Positions 47,580-59,684 of a stretch of 64,000 nucleotides of DNA are shown in pieces. Both the position numbers and the translations under genes were made by a program. The DNA is taken from positions 29,593,160 through 29,657,159 of the forward strand of contig OZ024927.1 of the NCBI GenBank assembly GCA_964017235.1, read 5' to 3'. The notes under the pieces are model-generated. The model had not been told where the DNA came from and did not search any database. It worked only from the letters and a program-made list of their open reading frames with translations. Within the stretch, counting starts at the first letter, position 1. The number at the start of each line of letters is the position of its first letter. The DNA is from Sabellastarte sp. h YS-2021 (taxonomy: Eukaryota; Annelida; Polychaeta; Sabellida; Sabellidae).

Positions 47580-48025
47580 TACCGTATTTATTCATATAAA
47601 CGCCCCGGGGGGCGATGCTTTTTTCAAAAGGGGGGGGGGGACTATTATCTATAAAAAAAATCAACTCTTGAGTCCAGTGGCAATGGACACTTACAGCCCT
47701 GATCTTGCTTGCCAGCATGTATTATGGTGAGACAGCTTAAAATATTGGAAACAAACCTTAAATTATAAAGTTTATCTCATATTTTTGCAGATTTCATTGC
47801 ATTTGTGATCATAATTGCTTTGTTTTGTTGTGACTTTCTTTATTTCTCGTAAGTGGTATTTGATTGGGGAAGTACTAAAACGTATCTTTTTTCTGAATCC
47901 TGGAATCGCAAAGGTGCTGGCCGTTGAGAGGGATGTAAAACCCCGAAATATGAATTTTGCAAAGGTAGACAGGAGGGGGAGGGGGCGACTAATAGGGAGG
48001 GGGTGTTAATACGGATAAATACGGT
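47580..48025. mobile_element. MITE with TACCGTATTTATTC termini, copy 2
   Basis: Left end TACCGTATTTATTCATATAA then CGCCCC; right end GGGGGTGTTAATACGGATAA then ATACGGT, inverted. The termini match the element at 18727. G-rich subterminal blocks lie at 47609-47640 and 47972-48005. Non-coding interior. Confidence 0.72.
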
Positions 48026-50969
48026 CATTACGGCAAAATCTATGTATACCTTGTGTACAACTTTTTGGCTTTCGTTTAGTTGATTACTATGACCTTGATC
48101 TTATTTTTATCTTTTATTGTTTCCATATAATAATAACAATAATAGAACAATTTGTAAAACACAAAATTGACAAGAATCCTCTAATGCACTGAAATGCAAA
48201 AAGTAATGCAGCCTCTTCAGATAAGTCAGAAGAGCTTGAAAAACAAACTGGTTTTGTTTTTTTTTAAACCAAATGAAATCCGGTATTTTAAATGTTTGCT
48301 ACTGATATGTCGAAACTTAAACAGTAATCATGCATTAGCCATAATTAAAAAAAGAAAGGTCTGCGAGATATTCTAAACTGCATCATAACTGAATATAAAA
48401 TAATAAAAATGTGCCATATCGCCCAAACTTTATATGATTTCTTATTGTTTTTAAGAATAATGAGCTATGAGAAAGCCTAAACTGATAATGTTTTCAATAA
48501 ACTGTTCTTTAATTATTCGAAACAGATTTTCACTGCAATGTAACAAAAAGCAGAAAATCCTTTTACCTTTCACCTCATAGTATGTTTTTGGCTGGCTCAT
48601 CTGGAAACAATTTTAGATTTTGACAAAAATGGTAAAATTTGAGATAGTAATTTGGGTGTAATATTTTATAATTGAGTTCCATTGTGATCTGACAGTGCAA
48701 TCTTTCACAGCCTTATTGACGGTACTTTGCTGAATGGTTTTGTCTTTTGAAAATCCATAAATTTAATAATGCTATATATCAAAACTTCATGTCAAAAGAC
48801 AATGACTCCATTCAGAATATAAACAACTATAATAAACACAAGGTGTTTCTCCTAAGTACTCGTAATTATGTTGTAAAACAATTTGTGCCCTAAGTTCTGA
48901 ATATTACTGAGGTGTCAACTGAATTCTTCTTGCTAATAAATCAAGGTATTTACAGCCATTTAGTCCAATATTTAAGACTTGTACAAATGTAGCTATTGAT
49001 TTGACCTTGTTCACTTTTGAGAATTCTTGAAAAACATCTTCAATTGAAGGTATAGGCCAGTTTTCAGAACTACCCACATATCCACAAATATTTTATTTTT
49101 GGTATTTTCACAAAACATAACTTGGGTATTTTCCTGAAGTGCCAGAAGTCTGGGTATATGTGGCTACTGTGCAGTGACTTGTTGGTGCCGATATTATTGG
49201 TTCCATATAGTGGATATTAGCTTTGCTAAAGGCTTAAAGCTTTTTGAAATTAGGGAAAACTTTCAGTTTACACAATAAAGTTTCAGTTTATATATTACAC
49301 TTTTATATATACTTGGTTTTACAAGTTACGACAGCATACTTCTAAGACTGATGAATTTATATCTCCTAACATGTATCAGTTTTTTTTTGAACACCAAATA
49401 TTTGTGGGTATGTTTCAGATACAGTACAAATTTGAGCCTTATGCAAGTCTCACCAGATATTAAAGGCCAATCATTTAATGGACTAATTTTAAATATTGAT
49501 TTTCTTATTTCCTAGCCAGTTTTGTTGACGATTCTTTTCTGTGTGTCCTTCTTTTAGTTGGATGGAGGTAAAACTGGGATCAACTTCTGTGAAATAGTTA
49601 TGAGCATAAAACTCATCAACGGACACAAACAAACTTCATTGTCAGCCAGTGGCTCAGCCTGACACTGGGCTAAGTGACTAAGTCTGAGATTTGTGCAGTC
49701 AGCCCCAGGTACAAGAAAATACAGTATGTACATGTACTTAAAACTATTTAAAAGGTTTCAGAATTTGTATAAGCCATCAGTGGTTGGTGGTGTGGAAACA
49801 GCCATTAATTTGCAACTGGATATTTATTTAAAATAAGGAAAATCTTCTTCAAATTGTAATCAAGGGCCCCTGTATCAAACTTTTGCTAAAGGTTTTATTT
49901 CAACAAGGCCATATATTTCAGAAAATCTATCTTTGTAATACTTTCAATCCATCCAATATTTTGAACTAAACTTGTCACTGACAGATTTAAACTGAAAAAT
50001 CAACAATGTAAATTCTAAGGTAGGCAGAAGATTCATTTTAAATCTTGGCCTTGTTTAAGTATGCATGATATATGTGCAAAACAAAGACAGTACAATAATG
50101 GTGTCTCACTACCCTCAAATTCTCTGCAATGATGAATACCTTTGTGACAAAAGGTTCAAAGCACGCATCTGAACAGTTTTGAAAACAGCCTGTTTTCCAG
50201 ATTTGTGACCTGAGGCTAAAATTTCTATAGTTGGTCGTGCTGCTTGTCCATTGAATCATCAGTGACAAGAGTGAAGCAGAAAGTAAGGTTCATTATCAAG
50301 TTCAACAGGGTCGGCAGATTTACACTTGTACGTGAATTACAACAGCCAACGGCTGTTATACACATGCAGAAAATAGCCTGGTCACATATATCTGCAGCTA
50401 GACTGAAAATATTATGGAGCTATATTTATGTTGAAAGTGTTTCAGAATAGCCGTCATATGACAGTTATGAACTTGTGAGGTCCTTTATGCGTCACACTGA
50501 AATTTACATTAAAGCTTCAATAATGTGTAACTCGTGTAATTAGGGGGCTTATCAAACAATGTGATGTTATTTTTAAAGTTTACTCACACTTTCTGTTGCA
50601 TTAAGCTATAATATAGCTCTGTACAGGTAAAGAAACTAATCTGTTTGATCTAGTCTCATTGTACATTTATAAAACTTAATCCTTGTTGTAGCAGAATCTA
50701 AACCACGTAAGATGAAAAATCATTGTTCCAAAATCATGTAGCAGTTTAATAAACAAAAGTCATTAACTGTATACCCCCTGGTTGTTTTCTGTGATGCCTG
50801 GTCCCTTTCTGTCTATGAAAAGTGATATTTGGTTGACTGTTATGGTTATGTTCTGCCTTAGAGTTCCTTTGAGATTAAGCACTACAAAAGTCCAATAAGA
50901 ACTAGACCTACGCATTGGAGAACCGATGCAAATTTGTATTCACCAGAAAGACAACTCACCAAAGCCAGT

Positions 50970-51570
50970 GAACCACTGTTTGACATTGAAGGAGGGGCCA
51001 ATGTCAAATCTGAAATCAGATTCCGAGCACAAGATAACCTGGAAGTTGGTTTCACATTGCAAACCTCTAGGATCAATAATAAACAAGTTATAAGCAGTTT
51101 TAAGGGGCTCAAGGTCAAATCTAACCATATCAGAAGATTCCCAGCCCATGATTTCCTATAAGCTGGTTTCACATTGCAAGTCTCTAAGACCAATATTTAG
51201 CGAGTTATAAGCACTTTTAAGTTTTGCTATCCTTATTTGACCTTGAAGGAGGTGTCCAAAGTCAAATCTGACCACATCATTCCCAGCCCATGATTTCCTA
51301 TAAGTTGGTTTACCATCCCAAACCTCTAGGACCAATGACAACCGAGTTATAAGCACTTTTAACTTTGGCTATCCTCGTTTGACCTTGAAGGAGGGGTCCA
51401 AGGTCAAATCTGACAACATCAGAAGATTTGCAGCACATGATTTCCTATAGGTTGGTTTCACATTACAAACCTCCAGAACCAATAATAAGGGAGATATAGG
51501 CACTCTTAAAGTCTGCTATGTGGGTTACTTTGGCACTCCGTGGATGACCTTGAATTCAGTGATTCAAGGT
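50970..51570 (+). repeat. Tandem array, ~145-bp unit with GGTCAAATCTGAC
   Basis: Four or so copies with CAAGGTCAAATCTGACCACA, GCCCATGATTTCCTATAAG, GTTGGTTTCACATTACAAAC, CGAGTTATAAGCACTTTTAA and TTTGACCTTGAAGGAGG. Markers fall near 51003, 51114, 51259 and 51404. Several short overlapping frames in both strands are products of the repetition. Confidence 0.88.
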
Positions 51571-52366
51571 CAAATGTCTGCAAGGTTGTAGAGGACATGT
51601 ATATCTGTTATACATATCATCTATAAAGAGATTCAACTTTCTACCTATGAGAAACGGCCAGTAGAAAAATGTAGATAATTTTCAAAGAAATGCCCGCAGC
51701 GGCCATCTTGTTTTTCAGAATGAGGCTAATTTCAGTCCCAGAGAAGCTTACCCCGAATGAAGATATCCTGCAAATTTGGTGAACCTAGGCGGTGTAGTTT
51801 TCCTCTGAGAGCGTTAACGCCGAAAATCTCTCTACGTGCGGTGGCGGCGGCGTAGCGAACGCAAAACCAAAGTATACACCAGATGCCTCTGGTAGATACA
51901 ATAAACTTTTCCTCTAATAATATACTCTGTTGAAAGACCAGTATTGAGATTTGAACTGATTCTGTAAGTTTTTGAATCCAGCACTCTAGCCATAAAGCAG
52001 CTGAAGGCACACAAACTAATGACAGATCTTGTTCAAAAGGTGAAGGAACCTTGTGAAAAACTCATTGTTTAAAACACCGTAAATTACATAAAAAAGGAAT
52101 TAAAATTTGTAATCCAGAAAATGGCTGACATTTTGCCAATAAATAGATAAAAATTGGATTAACTGTGAGCATTTTTGTTGTCTTGTGAGATTGTTTATTT
52201 CAGTTCTTCTAAAATTTCTTCCCTCAAATTTAATAACTTTTGCTTGATTTTAAGGAATGGGAAATTTAATAAATGTGTCCAACTGGTTTGATTGTTTCTC
52301 TTCTTAGAAGTATGTGATATAATGGTAGCCTTGCATAAGGCTCACATTTGTGTCAAAAGCCATTTA

Positions 52367-52591
52367 TTTATTTATTTGGGGTTTTACGTCACTTTCAACA
52401 CTGTACAGGTCATATCGCAATGGGTAGTTGGAAGGGCAGAGGAAACCAGTACATACAGTTCGTCAGGGTTCTGTACTGTAAACTGCCGACCAACAGCAAG
52501 CAACTACCAGCTTTCCCACATGAGGCCGTGCCCGAACCCCGGCCTCAGAGGTGGGAGGCGAGAGTGTTACCACTCTCCCACCGTGGCCCCG
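52367..52591 (-). mobile_element. tRNA-derived SINE, copy 5
   Basis: Minus-oriented member in protocadherin intron 1. A perfect 13-bp duplication (CAAAAGCCATTTA) is present at 52354-52366 and 52592-52604. The B-box region has a small deletion (CCCGAACCCC). Confidence 0.92.
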
Positions 52592-53383
52592 CAAAAGCCA
52601 TTTAAAACATGTACACAAAGGTTTGGTGTTCCTAAGGCACTCATACATGTTTGGAGATTTGAATTCAATGGACAGTCTCTGTCTCAGCAATATACTTAGC
52701 AAGAATATGTAAGTGTACATCGCATAAAACACTGCAACTTCGTCAAGTAGGCTGAAAGTTTGTAGGAATAACAAAGATACTCAAGCCTTGAGCAAAGTTA
52801 ATTTAATAGAAAAGAAATAAGAACATTTTTATCATGGACCAAACATTGCCAGTCAATATAATGGATTCACACTTCCCCAGACAAATGGGTAAAATCCTCA
52901 ACAAATTTCTGGTTGAAAAGAAGACACAAAACAAATCAAGTCAGTCCGGCAGGCTGGAAAATCCCCACATTTTCTTCAGTTCTAAGTTTTGACATCACAA
53001 TTGTAAAAGATATTACGTTAATTCTAACATGTTGGGATATATTATTAACACAGGGCAAACACAGACACTGTGGTGGTAACAGTCCATTTAAGTACCAGCA
53101 AAAGACCAGGAACAGGACTCATACTGTACATGAATCCTTAGAAAAAAGTTTAAAACAAATAAATTTATGTGTAACGAATGGGGGATCATTTGGGGCCTTT
53201 TCAGGTAAGTGTAGATGTTAGAATTTCAATGAAGTTCAACTTTTAAATTTAATTCTGGTTAACCCAGTAAACAAATGGGTTGAGAACAAGATGGTCACTC
53301 AATTAAAGTAGAATGTTTGTCTTCCAAGATGAAACTTGTGTGAACCTCTCTAGGCACACTTTATGGTAATTTCCTTATGCCCT

Positions 53384-54530
53384 TGTTCCACCAAAGGATT
53401 AAGCCCCGATCCTGTCTGGGACCCTTAATCGTGGACAGTCGGTGAAAAAAAAAACAAAAATGGGTGGGAAAACTGGATCGGTTTCAAAGTCTGGGATTAA
53501 GTACAGATCGTCCTCAGGACGCCTCAGGCGGCCCCAGACAGTCCCTAACTGGTCTTGGACTAAGAACCGACCAAGCCATTTTTCTGGTCAGTTTGAACCA
53601 CGATCCTGTCGTAGACAAACCGACTGGGTCCCAGGACGCCTCAGGCCTCCTGGGACTAAGCCCCGACTAACCCACGATTAAGTCCCGACCCCACAAGGTG
53701 TCCTGAGGCGTCCCCAGACCGAGATAGCCGATTCTTGTTTTGCAATGGGACTAAGGGTCGCAGGAGGCCTGGGACTAAGGTACTAAGGGTCGGGGACTAA
53801 GGGTCGCAGGCGGCCTGGGACAACATACGACTGTGTAAATTTGGTCTGAGGAGGCCTGGGACTGGACATTTTGTTTATGGCGGGAAAAATAATTGGTTGG
53901 GGTCGGGAGAAATATCAAACATGTTTGATAAAAAAAACAAAAATGGGTGGGAAAACTGGATCGGTTTCAAAGTCTGGGATTAAGTACAGATCGTCCTCAG
54001 GACGCCTCAGGCGGCCCCAGACAGTCCCTAACTGGTCTTGGACTAAGAACCGACCAAGCCATTTTTCTGGTCAGTTTGAACCACGATCCTGTCGTAGACA
54101 AACCGACTGGGTCCCAGGACGCCTCAGGCCTCCTGGGACTAAGCCCCGACTAACCCACGATTAAGTCCCGACCCCACAAGGTGTCCTGAGGCGTCCCCAG
54201 ACCGAGATAGCCGATTCTTGTTTTGCAATGGGACTAAGGGTCGCAGGAGGCCTGGGACTAAGGTACTAAGGGTCGGGGACTAAGGGTCGCAGGCGGCCTG
54301 GGACAACATACGACTGTGTAAATTTGGTCTGAGGAGGCCTGGGACTGGACATTTTGTTTATGGCGGGAAAAATAATTGGTTGGGGTCGGGAGAAATATCA
54401 AACATGTTTGATTTTTCTCACGGCCCCAACCGACCACAACCGACCCTTACAGGACGCCTGGGACTAAGCAAATTTTTTAAACCGACCCTCAAAAACCCTT
54501 AATCGGGAGCCTTAGTTGTGTGGTGGAACA
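53384..54530. mobile_element. TIR element TGTTCCACCA with internal tandem duplication
   Basis: Ends TGTTCCACCA...TGGTGGAACA, followed inward by TTAAGCC/CTTAATCG-like modules in both arms. The GC-rich interior carries many GGGACTAAG and GGTCGG modules. Without the 483-bp duplication the element would be 664 bp. No certain target duplication. Confidence 0.75.
53447..54412 (+). repeat. Two tandem 483-bp units, identical by eye
   Basis: Units 53447-53929 and 53930-54412. Every stretch compared is identical, including two frames of 68 and ~80 codons that repeat exactly. Each unit ends in the 16-bp perfect palindrome ATCAAACATGTTTGAT (53914-53929, 54397-54412). Confidence 0.95.
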
Positions 54531-57127
54531 CCCACATTACATGTGTATGTTTGGGTGTACTTTTATAATCAAATTTGACAGAGACATATATGATTCTGAA
54601 TGGTCTTTAACCCTTCAACTTTAGCTTCAAACTTAAAATTTTCCCACCAAGATTTTAGCCTGATCAATAAAGCATTGCAATAAAATGTACATAATTCATT
54701 GTATTATTACTCACAGTGATTAATGTAACTTTGTACCTTTACCTCAAGTTTCAAATTAATTAACCAAATTTATGTTGAAATGCTGGTAAACACTTTGTAA
54801 TAATGATAAAGACATAAACCCATCTGGGTCATAAATAAGAACACAAAGGGCGATCACAGAGTTATGATAACATAAATACATCAAATGCTCACTGAAACAT
54901 TCAATGACATGATAGAAATTATTCAACACATCATTAAGAACTCCAAAATATAACAGGTATACTATAAACTAATTTTACGATCTGTTGCACAACTTTTGTT
55001 TGCAGAAGTATTAAAACATTTGGTGTTATTTATGTGATATACGTGTCATGGCCATTATTAATTCTTTTTAGATTTTAAACCAACGATCGTAAATAAGATT
55101 TTTGGGGAAATCAAATTTTATTTGAATTGACATCTGTATTTGACAAAAATTTAATGTGTTTGGTATTTTAAGTTTTATTATGTAAACATATGGAATGTCA
55201 CTTTGAAGAAATTGTATTGATTAATTTATGCATAGTTTTCTATATTCATTTTAGTACTGCTTACTGAAGTTTAATGGTAAAAATTGGAAGATAAAAACTT
55301 TTTGGAAAAAGCATCAAAAAGACATTCTTCCTCATCTGTTGACTTTTACAGTGTTACAACTAAAATGTAAGGGAATAATAACATATTCCAGCTAACGGTT
55401 AATAACTTAATGACTAGTCTTCACCAAAAAATGTTGGAAACCAAAAACACAAAAAAAACACTGTCACTGTAAAAAATAAGTAGTGCTCAACAATTGTAAA
55501 TTTCAGTACATTCATGAAGTAATTGGATGCAATTTGAACGTTTCATTTTTTAATGTTAACTATATTAAGTTCATTTGATAATCCAGTTAATCAAACAAAT
55601 TGTATAATAAATGGTAACATCTGACTTAACACCTATATGTAATTGTCATTCCATGTTACTAAAATAAAATTTCTGACAATGCAACTTGAAGTGTTGTGTC
55701 AAAAATTTCTCACTGTTTAGATTCCAAATTTTTTTGGGTGTTTTTGTCATATTGTCAGAGTACTCTGTGTTGATACTATCTGCATATTCCCTTGGCAGAA
55801 TTACTGTCCAATATTATTTGGATGATCCAACGATCTTGCCGCTCCGAGACTTTATCAAAATAAAGAAATAAGGCTAAAACTGTTAGAACATTTTCCATTT
55901 TCCACAGAAAAGGTCAGGGGTGAAATGAGTGTGTTCACAGTGAGTGAATCACATACATCTTGATGAGTAACATTCTGCAATACATTTTCTTCATTTTTGC
56001 CTTTAAGTAAATTTTATTATTGCTGCAAAAATGGTGAATCGTTAACAGGTTACCATTTATTATCCTGAAAAAATATTTCAATCTTGTAAAAATAACCTGA
56101 TCTGTATGTGAGCAGTTACTTAAGTAAAAGTCTGTAAATATTATTTTGCAGAGTAAATAAAAACTAAAATACCTTGGATGGCCAAACTAAATGGGTGGTC
56201 GAGTTTTAGAAAACTTATATGAATGTACATCAGTCACCTTGTTCTATTCAGCAAGCAAAGGTATGAACTTTTATTGCTTATCTATTTTCCAATTATGGGG
56301 GTAAATATCGATGATTATTACCCCTGACTTACTTAGGCAAATACTCCTATAAAGTCTAACATCAAACCGATCCAATTTGACAGACTCATATATAAGCCCT
56401 CTTTTAATTGAAGAGAATTATGAAAAAAAATGAAGAATCATTTGAGAAATAAAATAGTCCTGGTTGTTTAACTGCAGTCTGTGGTGTATGTAGATGATAG
56501 TGATTGATATAATACAACAAGCAATCAGTGCCCATGAACGGGCTCTGTGTCAGCTGACTGTGAGTTTTGAGTTACAGAGTAGAAGTGAAAGAAGTAACGA
56601 GCTACATGTATGTAATTTCACTATGTTATAGCTGTTAAAAATTATTTGAAAAAATTAATATAAAAAAATTAAGACAGATCCAGGTCTAATACTCACATAA
56701 GGTAATCTACTAATGGCCTGGTACATATATGCAAGATGTGAGAAAAATCCCTGCAATAGTGAATGAGAAAATTGTGATAAAGTGTTGACATTTTCACACT
56801 TTGGGTGGGGGTACCTGACTTGTAATGTCTCTGGGGAAAAGACGCATGAACACATCTGAATGATATGTAAGGCATCTTTTAAAAAAAACTGCATGTCTCT
56901 CAGGGTCTTGTAGTTTAGGAGAAGTTATTCACGCGGACGCCCACGCCGCAGAATGACGACATAAAAACGGGAGAATATTTTAGAATAAAAATTTATATCA
57001 CATTGTATGGTGTTGAAAATTATACCAGTCCTGTGTTCTTTAAGTAGCCTTGGACAACATGACCAAATTTACAAAAAGCTGGGGATGGGTGTTTATGACG
57101 ATGCAAATTAGGCAGGTATTAAAAAAA

Positions 57128-57400
57128 CCCTGACTTTAGGAACTCCACTTTTAGTATATACCAACAGGAAGTAAAGTGCAGTTGAAGTGAACAAATCTTT
57201 CTGTAATAAAATGTTAAATAACTGCAAAAATCAGGAAAGCTATGTTGAATATGAATATGTTGTAATCACATTTGACTTATTATTGAGTTATAATTGAGTT
57301 AATTTACCTCGGAACAACATATTAGCAACTTTTGGGTGATAATATGAGATCGGGGGTGTTTAAAACATTGGTGATACAGTGTATGACATGGGCAGACAAA
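57128..57400 (+). repeat. Unnamed dispersed repeat, copy 4
   Basis: Shares AATAAAATGTTAAATAACTG, TGTTGAATATGAATATG, AATTGAGTTAATTTACC, ACATATTAGCAACTTTTGGG and GATAATATGAGATCGGGGGT with the other copies. Confidence 0.6.
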
Positions 57401-59684
57401 ATATGGTATAATAACAGTTGTGACTGTTTATTATTGGATCATATTAAGTCAAGGGAAGTAAAATTCTTCTTTTTATTGGTAAATACTTTGTTACACAAGA
57501 AGTTAAGCCAGCCACTTTTGGGTAAAAAGGGGGTTATAATTATCTGCCTAAAATAACTGTGTTTGTCTGCTCTACAAGTACTGATATGCCATTCCTCCCC
57601 CCACAGTTTGGGGATGATACGATTGATTAATAATTCACAACAGAAGGACTGACAGCTAGCCCCAGTTACAATTACTGAGAAAGTGATTGCTTAGCACTGA
57701 AACAGGGGATCAAACAACTAAAGTGAGAACGTATAACAAAAATTTAATTTAATAGAACATTGTGAAAATTATGCATATTCTGCCAACTGATTTCATGTCA
57801 AAATGGATGAGTGATGAACAATCAATGCATTGTTATTTCTTAAGTCGATAAAGATAGCTTCATCAAATTTGGAGACTCCTCTGCCCATTAAATGATTGAT
57901 AATGCCTCTCTACATTTTTAATAAAACCATTAACGTGTCAGATTTTACCAGCACTAATAACTGTATCAGATTACATCCATAGTTTGAAATGCACTGGTTA
58001 GCTTGAATAAATAACAATTTATTTTGGGAAACCCACATAAAACCATCTTATTTGATATATGTAAAAAAAACTTGAAAATGTTTGGTTCACATTTTCTTAC
58101 TTATCATTAACACTTCATCTTTCAATTTATCATCATTACATTTTATACATAAAGGAAATCTTTCATCATATCTTTACAAAGATGATGCTTTTATACTTGT
58201 TATAACAACTTGTTTGTCTGTTCAAACTGCTAATTTAGTCATCGCAAAACATTAAACTGGCCCGACATATAAAGTGATGTTATTTTTAAATATGTCAAGA
58301 TATACTATATAATTATCACATGGAAGGTCTGGACTGGAGTATGTCAAATATCACAACCTGTAATCTGAACTCTGAGACATTTTCTTCATAATTTCATTCG
58401 GTGTTTTTACAAAAGCATATTGATTGTAATTATTGTTACACCTTTCAAAAACAAAGCACTGTGAAATTATAACTTGTTAAGTCATTTAATATGACAGGAA
58501 AATTGACTGGCACAAAATCGTGATAATATAATGCAGTAACTTCTATCATGATCTCATTCACCATTTATTGTGTTTAATTATAGTTGTATCATTGAAAAAC
58601 AGACCACATATACTGACAAGTCAGGTGAACAGGTAAAAATGGAAACTGTTATAATATCTGATTATGAAATTATAAGAAATGTTTATTATAGAAAAAAACT
58701 GAAATTAAAAAGAACACTCTTAGTCTCAACACAATATCCTGAGATGTTTCAGATCTGAAATACCACTTGATTTCAAATAAAATCTGAGGCCTCATTAACG
58801 TAGCCTCTTTCCTAACTTTAAATAATTCTCCTTTCAAAGAACTATAACTGAATCGAAAAAAAAATCTTTATTTTTAAGAATTATTCCTTTTTTTATAAAA
58901 TGCATAATATTAATTAGGTAATTCTGTATTTTCAGTGAAAGCGCTTGGCGTATGAAATGATAATGAATCTTTTCAGTGTTATGGATGGAAATATATGCAG
59001 AAACTTACAATATCAGAGGTCATTTAGTATGACTGTTTATAGATCAAAATAAGCAAAACTAAAAATAGTCAGTGCAAGAACTCACACAATTCCTCATAAA
59101 CATATATTTTGCCCTGAAAAAGCTATTATTACGATCTGTCTGCTCTGTGACTTGATGTACATTGTAATATTCTCAATTACATTTACAAATATAATCTTTT
59201 TACATTTCTTACAATGACAGTTTTCACTTTTTGAAGTAGTTAAATTACAAGGGTTTGGATAGTGGAGGGTCTCTTAATGAAGAGGAGCTCAAGTTGAGTC
59301 TTTTTTTTTTGTTCATGAAGATAAACATAAACAATAACAATTGCATGTATTCATTTGTGAGCAGTGTTAACTTGGAAATGTTATTTAATCACTCCCCATA
59401 GTTCACTGAAATGGGATCACATGTGATCAAATTTAAGATGCAAATCCTTTACCTCATCTATTAAAAGCTATCTATAATAATGTCAGAGCAATCTCGGGCT
59501 TGTATTCACAACATTTTTTTTCAGTTCAAGAAGTAGATAGCCTTGTTCATATAGTATTGACAATTGAAAAATAAATCATCAATACAAAACAACAGTTAAA
59601 ACTCTCCAGTAACACTCCACCACAAATCACAACTGTAACATCTCACAAAATCTCATATAAAACCCTGTGTGTCCCTCTTCTTAC

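Larger units (their letters stand above)
36897..59684 (-). other. Protocadherin intron 1
   Basis: 22.8-kb intron bounded by GTAAGA and TTTCCAG. It hosts the antisense forkhead gene, the satellite-bearing element at 40613-43477, SINEs at 43782-44014 and 52367-52591, a MITE at 47580-48025, a ~145-bp tandem array at 50970-51570 and the TIR element at 53384-54530. I see no further convincing coding exon in 44029-47579, 48026-50969 or 54531-59684; the frames there are short and lack conserved motifs. Confidence 0.8.

Noticed and set aside
50882-51356. Overlapping frames on both strands
   Set aside because: Translations of the ~145-bp tandem array.
53442-54164. Pairs of identical 68- to 97-codon frames
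   Set aside because: They arise from the exactly duplicated 483-bp non-coding unit in a TIR element; no start context, motif or splice support.
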